Below are positions 10,799 to 21,588 of a stretch of 64,000 bases of DNA, piece after piece. The stretch covers positions 1 through 64,000 of the forward strand of contig LATX02000023.1 of assembly GCA_001466705.2 (NCBI GenBank). The letters are read 5' to 3'. How positions within the stretch are numbered: position 1 is the stretch's first letter; each line of letters starts with the position of its first letter. A program made the translations under genes and the position numbers. Origin of the DNA: Moniliophthora roreri (lineage: Eukaryota > Basidiomycota > Agaricomycetes > Agaricales > Marasmiaceae). The notes under the pieces were generated by a model that saw nothing but the letters and a program-made list of their open reading frames with translations, was not told the DNA's origin and did not search any database.

Positions 10799-13362
10799 AT
10801 GTCTTGCTCTCACCTTCCAAAGACATCTTCCAAACTTCAAACACCTGTCAGGTCAACACCTCAATTGTTTCCAGTCAAGGTACCCCATCATCGTGCTCAG
10901 AAGACTATGAAACATTCTCGAGCATGGGTTTACCTTGCTGATGGACAGACACTTTCCCAAACACATTCTGCAGGAATACATTCAGGAGAAAGTACTGGTG
11001 GAGATACAAGTGGGCATACAAGTGATCAGGAGCACAACTCTGCAGATGAAAATAATGTGGAGGCACAATCTGATACTTTACATCAAGGTGGATTTATAAA
11101 TCTTTATAACCACCAGTTTGATCCTTCATCACCTCACCATCAGAAGCATCACTCTCAATCAGATCGTTGGCTGGCTGAGGTTATCCCATCCCTTATCAAC
11201 CTCTATATGGAGCTACTACATCACACAAAAAACCTATCTCTAGAGCCACCATTCAGAGAGTATAAATGTACCTGTGGACTTCCTGGATGGAATCTTGATA
11301 TTATTCTTGTGCATTTTGCTTGTAAGGAGTTTTATTACTTGTATTTTACATGTCTTCTAATTCCTTTTCAATTAGCTCTGGAACAGACACACATTCATAC
11401 TTGCAACTGCATGTCTGCAGCAAGACAGCTTTTGGATCATAGCTGTTTCCCATGTGCTCTACTGGCACCTACATTGGCTGTAGATATGCAGGTATTGGAG
11501 TTTGTGTCCAAACTATTCCTGCAAGTTGCTTCAAATCATACTGCATAGTGTAATACTCTGCAGGACTTCTTAGAGTCATCAGGTTACCAACTGCAAGGCA
11601 AGGTAATGTTGTGCCAATTCATATATATAGCTTTAGTAGATGTTAACTTACCATATGTCTTAGGATCCACTCAGACGATGGTTTGCAAATGCACTACAAT
11701 GGTTTACTTCTCTGAAACATGCAGTAGAAGGCCATGTTAATAACATGCAGTAGAAGGCCATGTTAATAACATGCTTGCCAAAACTCGTTATAATCTGTTG
11801 ACTCCACCTNGCTTTTGGCATGCTATCAGCAAGCTAATACCATACTTGAGAGTGTGTGGGGTGAGTTGTGCTCTACTATTATTATCCTCCATACTAATAA
11901 TTACAGTTTCATGCCCGTCTATATACTGTGGATAACCAAGTATGGCAAATTGATTGGGACAATCTTATAGGCCTTGGTCGGTGGCTGGAGCAAAAGTGGC
12001 AGTCCTGTTACTCCCGTCGCAAGTTAGCAGAAGAAGACATCAGGAAGTCAGGTCAGAATGAAATGTTTTTGTGTAAACAATGGGAACTACAGGTTGCTCA
12101 TCAGACAAAACCACTACCTGGTAAGTTCTAATATTGTTTTTGCTTAAAAACAATAATTTACTATAACATATCATATAGCACAATCAAAGGACAGTGGCAA
12201 TAAGGCAGTCAAGAGAGTTATTCAATTGTGAGAAGGTGTACAAGCATTGGTTGCAAGTGTTTCAAAGCTTGAGAAATCAATGCTAGACACAGAACTCTCT
12301 GACTATCGCCTTGTGGATATTAGAAATGAGCTGGAGTCCAAAAAAGCAACACTAGCAGAGGCAAGAAAGCAGCTTCAGACATCAGAAGCAGCTCTTGGAA
12401 TTCAGGAGCAACAGGATGTAACCTAACTCATGAATAATGCCTACCTCCATATGCAGATGAATGCTCTTGCAATTAAAACACATTTGCTGGAGTGCTTAAG
12501 GCAATGGAAATTTGAAAGAGATTGGCTTGAGTGATCTTACAGAAAAAAAAGATTACAAATGGTGAGTAGTATATTAATAATAATTTACTGTCTAACTCTA
12601 TGTCAGAAAGGAAAAATTGATGCCTATCTTGAAGATGCTGTCAAAAAGTGAGATCCCTCTATTCAACAACTAGCCAGGCAGTACAACAAGCTATGTGCAG
12701 ATATAGCAAAGCTGGTGGGCACAAAAGCTACTCCAAAACATGCAGTTGCTCCTCTCCCTATTGATACCAAGTCTCTTTTCAACCTGGACATTAATGATGC
12801 AATCTGGCAGGATGTTGGACTATTTGAAGGAGATAGTCATCCTCCTGCTTGGCTAGCAGATGATAATGTCCAACTTGGAATCTGTGCACTGTTAGAAAGG
12901 GATTATTGTAATGAGGAGTTGGTTTGGTTACAGCATGAAAGAGACTCTATGCAAGTATGGTTTGCAGAAGAGTGGGCAGTAATATGTAATGTGATTGGTG
13001 AAGCAGGTATGTTTCTATTTTAATACTAGGCTCTGCTAATATTTTAAAGACACAGAAGAAGTTAGACATCAACTGATAGTAAGAAAACTATCATTAATCA
13101 GACTGCTAGTTACATGGCAGAAGGCTTTTGTCTATATGCAAGCATCACAGGAGTGCCTGATTGGGGTCCATCTGACAATGAATTGGAAACTCAATGTCAT
13201 ACATTACATAGAAATATTGTGATTGAATCAGAAAATAGCTCAGACTCAGAAGATGATGGTGAAGTAGAAGTTGATGAAGATACTACATTAATAGAGTATT
13301 TAGATCAAGTATTAACTATTGATTCAGAAGGGGAGACAGATTTATTCAGCCAGTATGTGTAA
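10799..13362 (+). pseudogene. KDZ-family transposase relic with CxC1-like cysteine cluster, catalytic core missing
   Basis: KDZ (Kyakuja-Dileera-Zisupton) transposases are DDE-type enzymes abundant in Agaricomycetes. The N-terminal part (10,799-11,316, then 11,373 onward after an intron) has paired cysteines (CTCGLPGW, then CNC) followed by FPCALLAPTLAVD and VLEFVSKLF, as in CxC1-KDZ proteins. The C-terminal part (about 11,812-13,362) has FWHAISKLIPYLRVCG, LGRWLEQKW, IWQDVGLF and PPAWLADDN, separated by short introns, and ends in an acidic tail. The catalytic core expected between them is replaced by a single N at 11,810, so it is deleted or unassembled. Damage includes TAG at 11,546, a 26-bp tandem duplication at 11,718-11,769 that shifts the frame, TAA at 12,424, and TGA at 12,229, 12,532 and 12,649. 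The three TGA codons fit loss of CGA arginines. Confidence 0.8.
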
Positions 13363-13393
13363 ATAAGTATATGTCTTTAATACTATCTGTATA

Positions 13394-13831
13394 TGTTACG
13401 TTACTTGTGCAGCAACATCAACTTAACCACTCAAGGAAGGTAAGACCCTTCTCAAGTAGTTCGCAAGTTCAAGTTTGAGTTCGTTCAGCGGAAGCTGAAG
13501 TTCAGAGATCCTCAATCATAGGCAATGACACAAGTATAGATTAACCAGGTCAAGCTAAAGACTTGAAGTCTTAGCTTGAGCGCTTAAATACGTTACAATC
13601 AATCATGTAAACTATGTTACGCTAATGTCTGATAGCTACGGTGATATGATAATAAATACCTGACGCTGTCGGGATATGAGTCATGTTTCTGATAAGAAAT
13701 GGGGTACTGGGAGAGTGTAATAAGTCCGATGGAAGAGGAAGCATGGGGGTTATAAGGAAAAAGGGGACTGGAAAGGTGTACTTGTCCGATCAGAAAAAGA
13801 AGCATAGAAACAAGGTAAAAAAAATGTAACA
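13394..13831 (-). repeat. 3' LTR of chromovirus
   Basis: 438 bp, TG...CA ends, directly preceded by GTATA at 13,389-13,393. Most differences from the other LTR are C/T or G/A changes at CpG positions. Confidence 0.93.
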
Positions 13832-13869
13832 TTAGCCCTCTGTCAAGGGCAAAACTCCATGTTGCCAAC

Positions 13870-15256
13870 TCATGATTCTCCATCCCCATAAAGTTCTGTG
13901 TTGTAATCATACGATGTATCAGGCATCTCATTGATGCTCTGAAGCACCGGTGTAGCCGGTACATCCAGAGTTGGTTGCCAACCAGCGGCTACCTGTTCAC
14001 TCACCAAAGGCAGTTCTTCAAACCTTTGCACCTTCTGCGGATCTGCTCCGACAAACAGGAAATCCGCATCCCCTCTGCTATTATGAATCGATTCCTCAGC
14101 ATTCTCCTCCGAGATTGTTGTAAGGTTCATCATCATAATCATGATCATCTGACATAGAGTCTGGACTCGAACCAGACCCTCAGTGCGCAATGCAGCGAGA
14201 CCTTTGTTGGTTAGGACAGTGCCCAGACATATGTCCAGGTTGAGTCATGAAGCATCACCGACACATGTACTGTGGGCAATTTCAGGCGAGATGGTGTTCC
14301 AATCTGCACACAGGGCAGAGATGCAGTTGACAAGCAGAGTCATCGGGGTCGGGAGTGGAGTCGGAGGCCTCAAGCTCAGCATCAGTGGGTCTTTGTCACT
14401 TAAGGGGGTTCGATTTTCTTGCTCCTCATCCTTGACCTCGTGTGCCCTGGACAGGCCCTCCCCTCCAACCGGGGGGATTACCTCTATGTCAGGGTGGAAC
14501 TGATGCTTCAGGCGTCTGAAGACTTCTGGGGTCAATGGTGGTCTGAGATGGGGATCTTCGATCGGGGCCATTGTTAGTCAGTTCAACCTTAGGTTTGACG
14601 TCGGGATCGGGAGTGGGGTCAGGATAAATGAGGGTGTTGTTAGCGGGGGGTTCAGTGGATGCACAGAGAGCAGGGGCAAGTTGGTCTTCAAGGGTTTGGG
14701 GTTCAGAAGTGAGTCAAGTGAGGAGAGTTCGGGTGTCATTAATGTCAGGTCAGGGATATCTGTTCCCATCAGTTCTCCTTCTGAGGTGGTCAACGAGACT
14801 GAAGGAGAGGGGATCAGGGTACTCTGACATTGCTCGGGGATCTGCGGGGGGTGGCATGGACAAGTGCGGGTGATAGAGAAACAACAACAGTACCATAATA
14901 GGCTCTTCTAGCCCAATATGGTAGTTACAGGCATACATCACCTGGTTTGCAATCTTGAGACTGCAGCTTTCAATGATTCTTTCAAATAAGCACCGTTGGG
15001 ACCATAAGAAAAAGAGGCTTTTGACCACGGGTTCCAGTCAGTTGTACTGATCACTGGCTGCTCGGATCTGGTCATCATACTGTCCAGAATTGAAGAGGTG
15101 GGGGAGTTGGTAGGGGTTTGGCTAGAGTCCGTGTTGGTAGGTAATGTTTTCACAATAGCGTCCCTCTCCAGACACAGTAGGAACTGGACTTGGGCCTCCA
15201 GTCAGCTGGCTGTTAGAAGTAGAAGAGGAAGAGGAGGAGGCAGTTGCATTCAACAT
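13870..15256 (-). pseudogene. Third ORF of the chromovirus (unknown function), frameshifted
   Basis: Between the chromodomain and the 3' LTR lies about 1.39 kb of broken coding sequence. It starts at ATG 15,256 with a Ser/Thr-rich N-terminus. The middle fragments are Pro-rich, including one with LTPEVFRRLKHQFHPDIEV (14,571-14,245). The last fragment (14,190-13,870) is acidic and ends DYNTELYGDGES. The same ending occurs in a second, diverged copy at 1,118-1,326, so the ORF belongs to the element family and is not a chance insertion. I see no transmembrane segment or envelope-like feature in it. A structural or accessory protein is possible. Frame changes are needed near 15,150, 14,780 and 14,240. 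Confidence 0.6.
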
Positions 15257-15269
15257 CTGTGTTAAACGA

Positions 15270-15840
15270 TATTGGGGATGGGGTCTCTTGGCTTCAACTT
15301 ATGTCTCTTTATATAGTCTTTATAGAGGTCTAGACAGTTGATCATCCCCTTGGTCTTGACCTATCAGTTATGGGATGAATCATAACCTGTGTATGCCATG
15401 AGGAACTCTCGGGGTCGTTTCTTGGGTCTGTGTCTTATGATCGCTTCTACTTTGTATTCTTCAAATCCTTCTATTAGACCCAGAGGTGGTTCCATGAAAC
15501 TAGGTCTGTGGGCTTCCGTCTCCTTAAAAGGAGTAAGAAGAGCAGCATGGAAAACAAGGTGAATTTTCCATTGGTGCGGTAATTCCAACCAGTATGTGAC
15601 AGGTCCCAGGACTTCAAGAATCTTGAATGGTCCTTTCCATTTCAGGGCAAGTTTCCTAGTTGGGTATCCTATGGCTAAATTCTTCCCTTCTAACCATACT
15701 TTCTGTCCTACATTAAAGGTTTCCAGTTCCTGTTTTTCTCGCTGTAGCATCTTCTGTCGCACCAGTTCCAATAAGCTAGTCGTTTCCTCTCTGACCCTTT
15801 TTAGTTCCTGGAGCCGTTCTTCAACTGACGGAATGTCGGT
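15270..15840 (-). pseudogene. Integrase C-terminal tail with chromodomain
   Basis: This continues the integrase after a TGA at 15,841. It holds the GPY/F-type segment (KWKGPFKILEVLGPVTYWLEL, about 15,650-15,590) and then YKVEAIIRHR...FLMAYTGYDSSHN, a chromodomain start. Consecutive TGA and TAG codons (15,364-15,366 and 15,361-15,363) follow where the conserved Trp region of the domain should be, and the downstream frame still reads as the chromodomain end. Chromodomains direct chromovirus integration to marked chromatin. Presence of this domain is what places the element in the chromovirus clade. Confidence 0.85.
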
Positions 15841-16719
15841 TCATTCAAATACTGTTGGGAAGGCCCTTGGGTGATACCCCATCATCATGAAGAAGGGGGA
15901 GTTCTTGAGTACTGAATGAGTTCGATTATTGTGTGCGAACTCAGCCAGGGAGAGGTACTCCTTCCATTTCATTTGCTCCTTTGAACAGAAGATGCGAAGG
16001 TAAACTTTGATTTCCTGATTGACCCATTCAGTTTCTCCATCTGTCTGTGGATGGAAGGCCATGCTCATTGAATGTTTGATGGATAGTTGCCTTCCCATCT
16101 CTTGGAACACTTCCACTGCAAATCTGGGGTCTTGATCGGATATAATATGGTCCAGCAGTCCAAAGCATTTGTATAGATGTTGAATTAATAATCTCGCTAT
16201 TTCCGTGGCATCCGACTTCTTCGTGCATGATGTAAAAATTACCCCCTTCATAGAGGAGTGGTCCACTATGACAAGAATAGAATCCTTGCCATTGCATTCC
16301 GGTAAATCAGTGATGAGATCCATCATACAAACCTGGAAGAGGAAGGAATTTGAGGTTGGTTGTATTGGTTGGAGTGGAGTTTTAGTGGGGTGAGTATTAA
16401 TTTTCGACTGTTGGCATGGTATACAGCCATCAACGAAGTTCCTGATGAATTTAGCCATTCCTGGCCACCAGAAATCACGTTGAACTTGTTCTAGCATGTT
16501 CCACTGTCCCGGATGTCCAACCCCTGGAGTCTCGTAAACTGCTTTTACAATGCTTCGCCTCAGCTCGGTGTCATTTGGTACGTAGATTCTTCTCTTGAAG
16601 AAGAGTAAATTATCATTGATTTTCCAATCTGACAAGGTGGATCTGATTGGCAGCATGCCTTGGTGCAACAACTGCTCCAAAGCCAACTTGTGAAAGTCAT
16701 CTGGGCCCAATTGATCTCA
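15841..16719 (-). pseudogene. Integrase domain of chromovirus pol
   Basis: The 289-residue open stretch has the zinc-binding region with GHPGQWNMLE and CIPCQQSK. The first His of the HHCC motif appears replaced by Tyr, a C-to-T type change. The catalytic triad is visible: the first Asp in MMDLITDLP, the second in IISDQDPRF, and Glu in TEWVNQEIK. It begins after a TGA (16,717-16,719) and ends at another (15,841-15,843), both fitting CGA-to-TGA. The integrase inserts the cDNA copy into the host chromosome. Confidence 0.92.
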
Positions 16720-18163
16720 AATCTCGGCCTTCATTTCCAGATTGATTCCTTTAATAAAAAGCTTTTCTGGTAGCATGATAATGTTGTCGTTATCGGTGTC
16801 TTCATCCTTGCATTCATTACTTCATCGAGAGAGTGCATCTGCTTGTGTGATCGATTTTCCTGGGACGTGTACCAGACCCAGATCAAACTGCGACAGGAGT
16901 AGGCTCCACCTTGCTTGTCATCAATTGATCTTCTGGGCCGTTTTGAAGTACATAAGATTTTTGTGATCAGAGAGAATCACTACCTTGTACTTCCCTCCCA
17001 TCAGATAGTGTTGCCATTCCGTTAACACCCGCAATAGCTCACAGTCGTAAATTTCATAATTCCTCTCTGCCGGCGAAAATGACTTTGAAAGATATCCACA
17101 TGGATGCCACTCTCCATCTTCCCCTTGTTGACAAAGTACTGCACCGGTAGCTCATTTCGAGGCATCTGCTTCAATCACGAAAGGCTTGTCCATATCCGGC
17201 ATTAACAATATGGGTTCGGAAAGGAACTTCTTCTTGAGAAGATCAAAGGCGATTTGGCAAGCCATAGTCCATTCGAATTTCTGCGATTTCTTCGTGAGGT
17301 CGTTGAGCAGTCAGGCTAGTTGGGCATATTTTCCAATAAATTTCTGATAGAAGTTTCCAAATCCTAGAAAGACACATACTCCCTTTACCATTTTCGGTGG
17401 TTCCCATTCTGCTATACCTGCTAGCTTCACAGGATCCATAGCTACATAGCCTGGTCATATTACCATTCCTAGGAATATAACCTCCATAACATTGAATTCA
17501 CATTTCTCAGGTTTGAAGTAGAGATCATGTTTCCAGATTTAGCGCATCAGTCTTTTGGTTCGTTCCTGATGTTCGACTCGATCTGTTGAGAACAGGGGGG
17601 TATCATCCATGTAAACGACACACCATCCTTTGTTGGTGAAATCAGAAAGGATGTCATTCATGAAAGCTTGGAAGGTTGCCGGCAAATTGCTTAATCTGAA
17701 AAACATAATGATTGGTTTGAACAGCCCTCGATTCATCTTGAAAGCAGCCTTCCATTGGTCACCGTCCTTGATCCTTACATTGTTGTATCTGTTCCTCAGA
17801 TCCAATTTAGTAAAGATGTTTGCTCCTTTTAATTTGTCTAAAAGTTCCAATATGAGAGGTAGTGGGTATGCGTTCTTTATTGTCCCTTTGTTCAACTCCC
17901 GATAATCTTGTGTCCGTCATAGTGCTCCTTTCTCTTTCTTGGCAACGAAGAAGAATGGAGAGGCCATGGGTGACTTCGATTTCCAAATATATCCTTTTCA
18001 TAAATTCTCTTCCAGAAACTTGTCCTGCTCCTTCTGTTCTGCTGGGCTCAACAGATAGAGTTTGCAATTTCAGGGTACAAAGTCTGGTTGTAGTTCAATG
18101 GCATGATCGTAGGACCGAGAGGGGGGAAATTGCTCTGCTTTCCCTTTCTCAAAACGATCCCAG
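16720..18163 (-). pseudogene. Reverse transcriptase and RNase H domains of chromovirus pol
   Basis: The frame begins beside the inserted element with FEKGKAEQFPPSR and YDHAIEL. It continues through the reverse transcriptase core ([32 protein letters not shown] with the YMDD catalytic pair) and the connection/RNase H region ([31 protein letters not shown]). Nonsense codons occur at complement 18,070, 17,998, 17,917, 17,539, 17,455, 17,311, 17,152, 16,921, 16,918 and 16,822. All except the TAA at 17,539 are TGA. No frameshift is obvious over this stretch, so the decay is mainly point mutation. Confidence 0.92.
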
Positions 18164-20995
18164 TGATATGCATAACTTTTACCTTTTATTTCGCACACAA
18201 ATAGAGAATATTTTGCACTTTTATGGTTGAAAATGACATATACAAGGGAATTGAGGACTAGTGTGAGCCCTGAGCAGCTAGTCAAAGTGAGTAGTAGAGA
18301 AGGATACAAAATATTAGCAGAGTAATGGTTGACAGTAGGCCATACAAGGGTACCCAACCACTGCTAGTATGAAAATAAACAGTGAATCTGAATACAGAGG
18401 AGCATCCTGAAACCTGTAGGGAACCACACCACATCACACCTCTCTATCAAAAGCTTACCAAAGGGAATATTTCCAATTTTAAACAATATTTCCAAACCAC
18501 ACCCGACTTGAAGAAAGAATAAAAGCCTTTGATGATACATCAACGAGAATATTACTCAGAAATGGATATGAAACAGAGAATGACAAATTATTGGCAGGGG
18601 ATACTTGAGATACCGATATCAAATTAGACAAATGAAATAGACAATTGGTTACCGGAAAGATGCCTGTATCATGGAAAGCAGAAGACAAAGCTGTATGACA
18701 AGAAAATAGCATGGCTGAGCTTACGCGTACACTTTAGAGGAGAAATGGAAGCATATTATGTGTCCACAGAGCAGATGACAATAGACAGAGAAGGAAGGAA
18801 CCATGCGGAGTGGCATGGAAGTATAATATTTTCAAACAGAGTTGGAAGGAGAGCTGTTTGATTGAGGAAATTGCAAATGATTAGTGTCAGGAGACTGCGC
18901 AATCATCATAGAAAAACAATAAAAGAGATTATGGCTATGAAGCCTGACTACAATTGGACACTGTGACAGAGAAATTACCAAACACAGCTCAGTTTATATA
19001 ATATTTAGCACCTGACTCAGTTTTNTATGCATAACTTTTACCTTTTATTTCACATGCAAATAGAGAATATTTTGCACTTTTATGGTTGAAAATGACATAT
19101 ACAAGGGAATTGAGGACTAGTGTGAGCCCTGAGCAGCTAGTCAAAGTGAGTAGTAGAGAAGGATACAAAATATTAGCAGAGTAATGGTTGACAGTAGGCC
19201 ATACAAGGGTACCCAACCACTGCTAGTATGAAAATAAACAGTGAATCTGAATACAGAGGAGCATCCTGAAACCTGTAGGGAACCACACCACATCACACCT
19301 CTCTATCAAAAGCTTACCAAAGGGAATATTTCCAATTTTAAACAATATTTCCAAACCACACCCGACTTGAAGAAAGAATAAAAGCCTTTGATGATACATC
19401 AACGAGAATATTACTCAGAAATGGATATGAAACAGAGAATGACAAATTATTGGCAGGGGATACTTGAGATACCGATATCAAATTAGACAAATGAAATAGA
19501 CAATTGGTTACCGGAAAGATGCCTGTATCATGGAAAGCAGAAGACAAAGCTGTATGACAAGAAAATAGCATGGCTGAGCTTACGCGTACACTTTAGAGGA
19601 GAAATGGAAGCATATTATGTGTCCACAGAGCAGATGACAATAGACAGAGAAGGAAGGAACCATGCGGAGTGGCATGGAAGTATAATATTTTCAAACAGAG
19701 TTGGAAGGAGAGCTGTTTGATTGAGGAAATTGCAAATGATTAGTGTCAGGAGACTGCGCAATCATCATAGAAAAACAATAAAAGAGATTATGGCTATGAA
19801 GCCTGACTACAATTGGACACTGTGACAGAGAAATTACCAAACACAGCTTAGTTTATATAATATTTAGCACCTGACTCAGTTTTATTTGTATGTGTGACAG
19901 ATATATTAGATTATTTATGTTGTAGGGTATATAAGGGGACATGTTTTGTAGGTGGAAAGCAGGAGAGATACTGCCCACCGATTACCAGAGTGTATGACAT
20001 TGTTGTTCAGGTAGAAGAGCTACCAGCAATCAGTGTTTTTCAACCACTTTGGGCCCTAGCTTATTTAGTTGTGCAAGAGGCACAGGCTAGTTGAGACCTG
20101 AAATTGTAACCCAAACCAGAGATATAAATAAAAGCTAGGAAGAGCTTAGTTTATATAATATTTAGCACCTGACTCAGTTTTATTTGTATGTGTGACAGAT
20201 ATATTAGATTATTTATGTTGTAGGGTATATAAGGGGACATGTTTTGTAGGTGGAAAGCAGGAGAGATACTGCCCACCGATTACCAGAGTGTATGACATTG
20301 TTGTTCAGGTAGAAGAGCTACCAGCAATCAGTGTTTTTCAACCACTTTGGGCCCTAGCTTATTTAGTTGTGCAAGAGGCACAGGCTAGTTGAGACCTGAG
20401 ATTGTAACCCAAACCAGAGATATAAATAAAAGCTAGGAAGAGCTTAGTTTTTAACGCAAGAGGCATGTTTTCTGATAAGAAGAATATTGTATCAGTTTAC
20501 CAAGAGGGTAGCTGACGTGCATCAGTATAGTCTGATGTTTCAACATGAATCAGAGAGAGTTTCAGGCTAGCAGTGTCTAGAAGATTTGTCCTCTTGAGAA
20601 TCATTGCAGAACATAGCTAAGAGGGCTATATTCAGGTACAAGAGGTACCTTTGTTCTCGCTTAGAAGAAGTTTATTCTTTGGGCAGTTTTCTGGTCGAAC
20701 ATTGATACCAGTATTTGCTTTGAAGTGATTAATAAAACTATAAACCCATAAATATTATACAAAACGAACACCAATCTCAATCTGAGAAGTTGTTTTGAAG
20801 GCATTCATCTCTGAACTACCGAGCAAGACATTGAGAAATTATTCTTGACGTTGCAGTAACAGTGAACCATGCTGAACCAACTCGCAAACAAAACTGAGAA
20901 TCAAGAACTTATATATATATACCTTTTTTGGGGGTATTTTGGCACCACAGGCCTTGTGTTTTCATAGTAGAGGCATAGGTTTTTGAGCATCTTCA
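18164..20995. mobile_element. Nested insertion with TG...CA ends and 4-bp target duplication
   Basis: The insertion starts TGATATGC and ends CATCTTCA, and is flanked by CCAG at 18,160-18,163 and 20,996-20,999. Removing it with one CCAG rejoins pol in frame between the protease linker and the reverse transcriptase. It has no long ORF. Motifs shared with the TAATATGTC repeats (a GACTAG..GTGAGCCC block and CCTGAAACCTGTAGGGAACC) suggest a related long LTR or non-autonomous element. Part is inflated: 18,167-19,024 is nearly identical to 19,026-19,883 across the N at 19,025. The true length is therefore probably about 2 kb. Confidence 0.8.
19845..20440. repeat. 298-bp tandem duplication containing a TATA box
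   Basis: Units 19,845-20,142 and 20,143-20,440 are near-identical and each contains GGGTATATAAGGGG, a good TATA box. There is no N between them, so this duplication looks real. It duplicates a likely promoter segment of the nested element. Confidence 0.85.
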
Positions 20996-21041
20996 CCAGT
21001 ACCCTAGAAGATAGGATGGAATCAGTTCATCTATGTCTCTT

Positions 21042-21588
21042 TTTACTTCTTGTTGTTGGTGTGCCAGTTCTTGTGAGGCCGTAATCTTGGCCCCAATCAG
21101 GACTTCTTCGGCAGTATTGTCGAGTATGCCTTTGAATCTCTTGATTTGGAGCTTTCACTTCAGCACGAACTTCACTTCTCCTATCTCCCAATTGATCTGG
21201 GGGTTGTGATAACGAAGCCAAGGGAGCTCTAGAATCATCTCCTCGTCTCCAATACCTGATATCATGAAGTTTTCCCTAAACTCCTTTCCCGCTATCTTAA
21301 ATTCTAGTTCCACCACATGAGAGATCCACATGGTCTTGTTTGGTGTCCCATCTACATTGAATACCTTGATCTTCTCCAGGAGTGGGATCCATCGCTTTCC
21401 TAGCTTCCTAGCTAGCATTGTGCTGATAAATCATCCTTCCGCTCCTGAGTCTAACAATGCTTGTGTTTCGATGATTTGGTTTCCCACTTTGTACTGGAGA
21501 GGAATATGCATAGAATTTCGATCCATCTTAGCTAGTACAAAGTGTGAAATGACAACAGGCAGTAGAGACATTGTCCTCTTCTGCCACT
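21042..21588 (-). pseudogene. Aspartic protease domain and linker of chromovirus
   Basis: The frame carries the retroviral-type protease signature ALLDSGAEG and, later, NFMISGIGDEEMILELPWL with the conserved hydrophobic-Gly pattern, then NPQINW. A TGA interrupts it at complement 21,431-21,433 just after the active-site motif, again at a likely CGA. The linker continues toward reverse transcriptase until the nested insertion at 20,995. The protease cleaves the Gag-Pol polyprotein. Confidence 0.85.

Noticed and set aside
13617..13964. 115-codon minus-strand ORF spanning the 3' LTR
   Set aside because: It runs from the third ORF in a different frame into the LTR and matches no protein.
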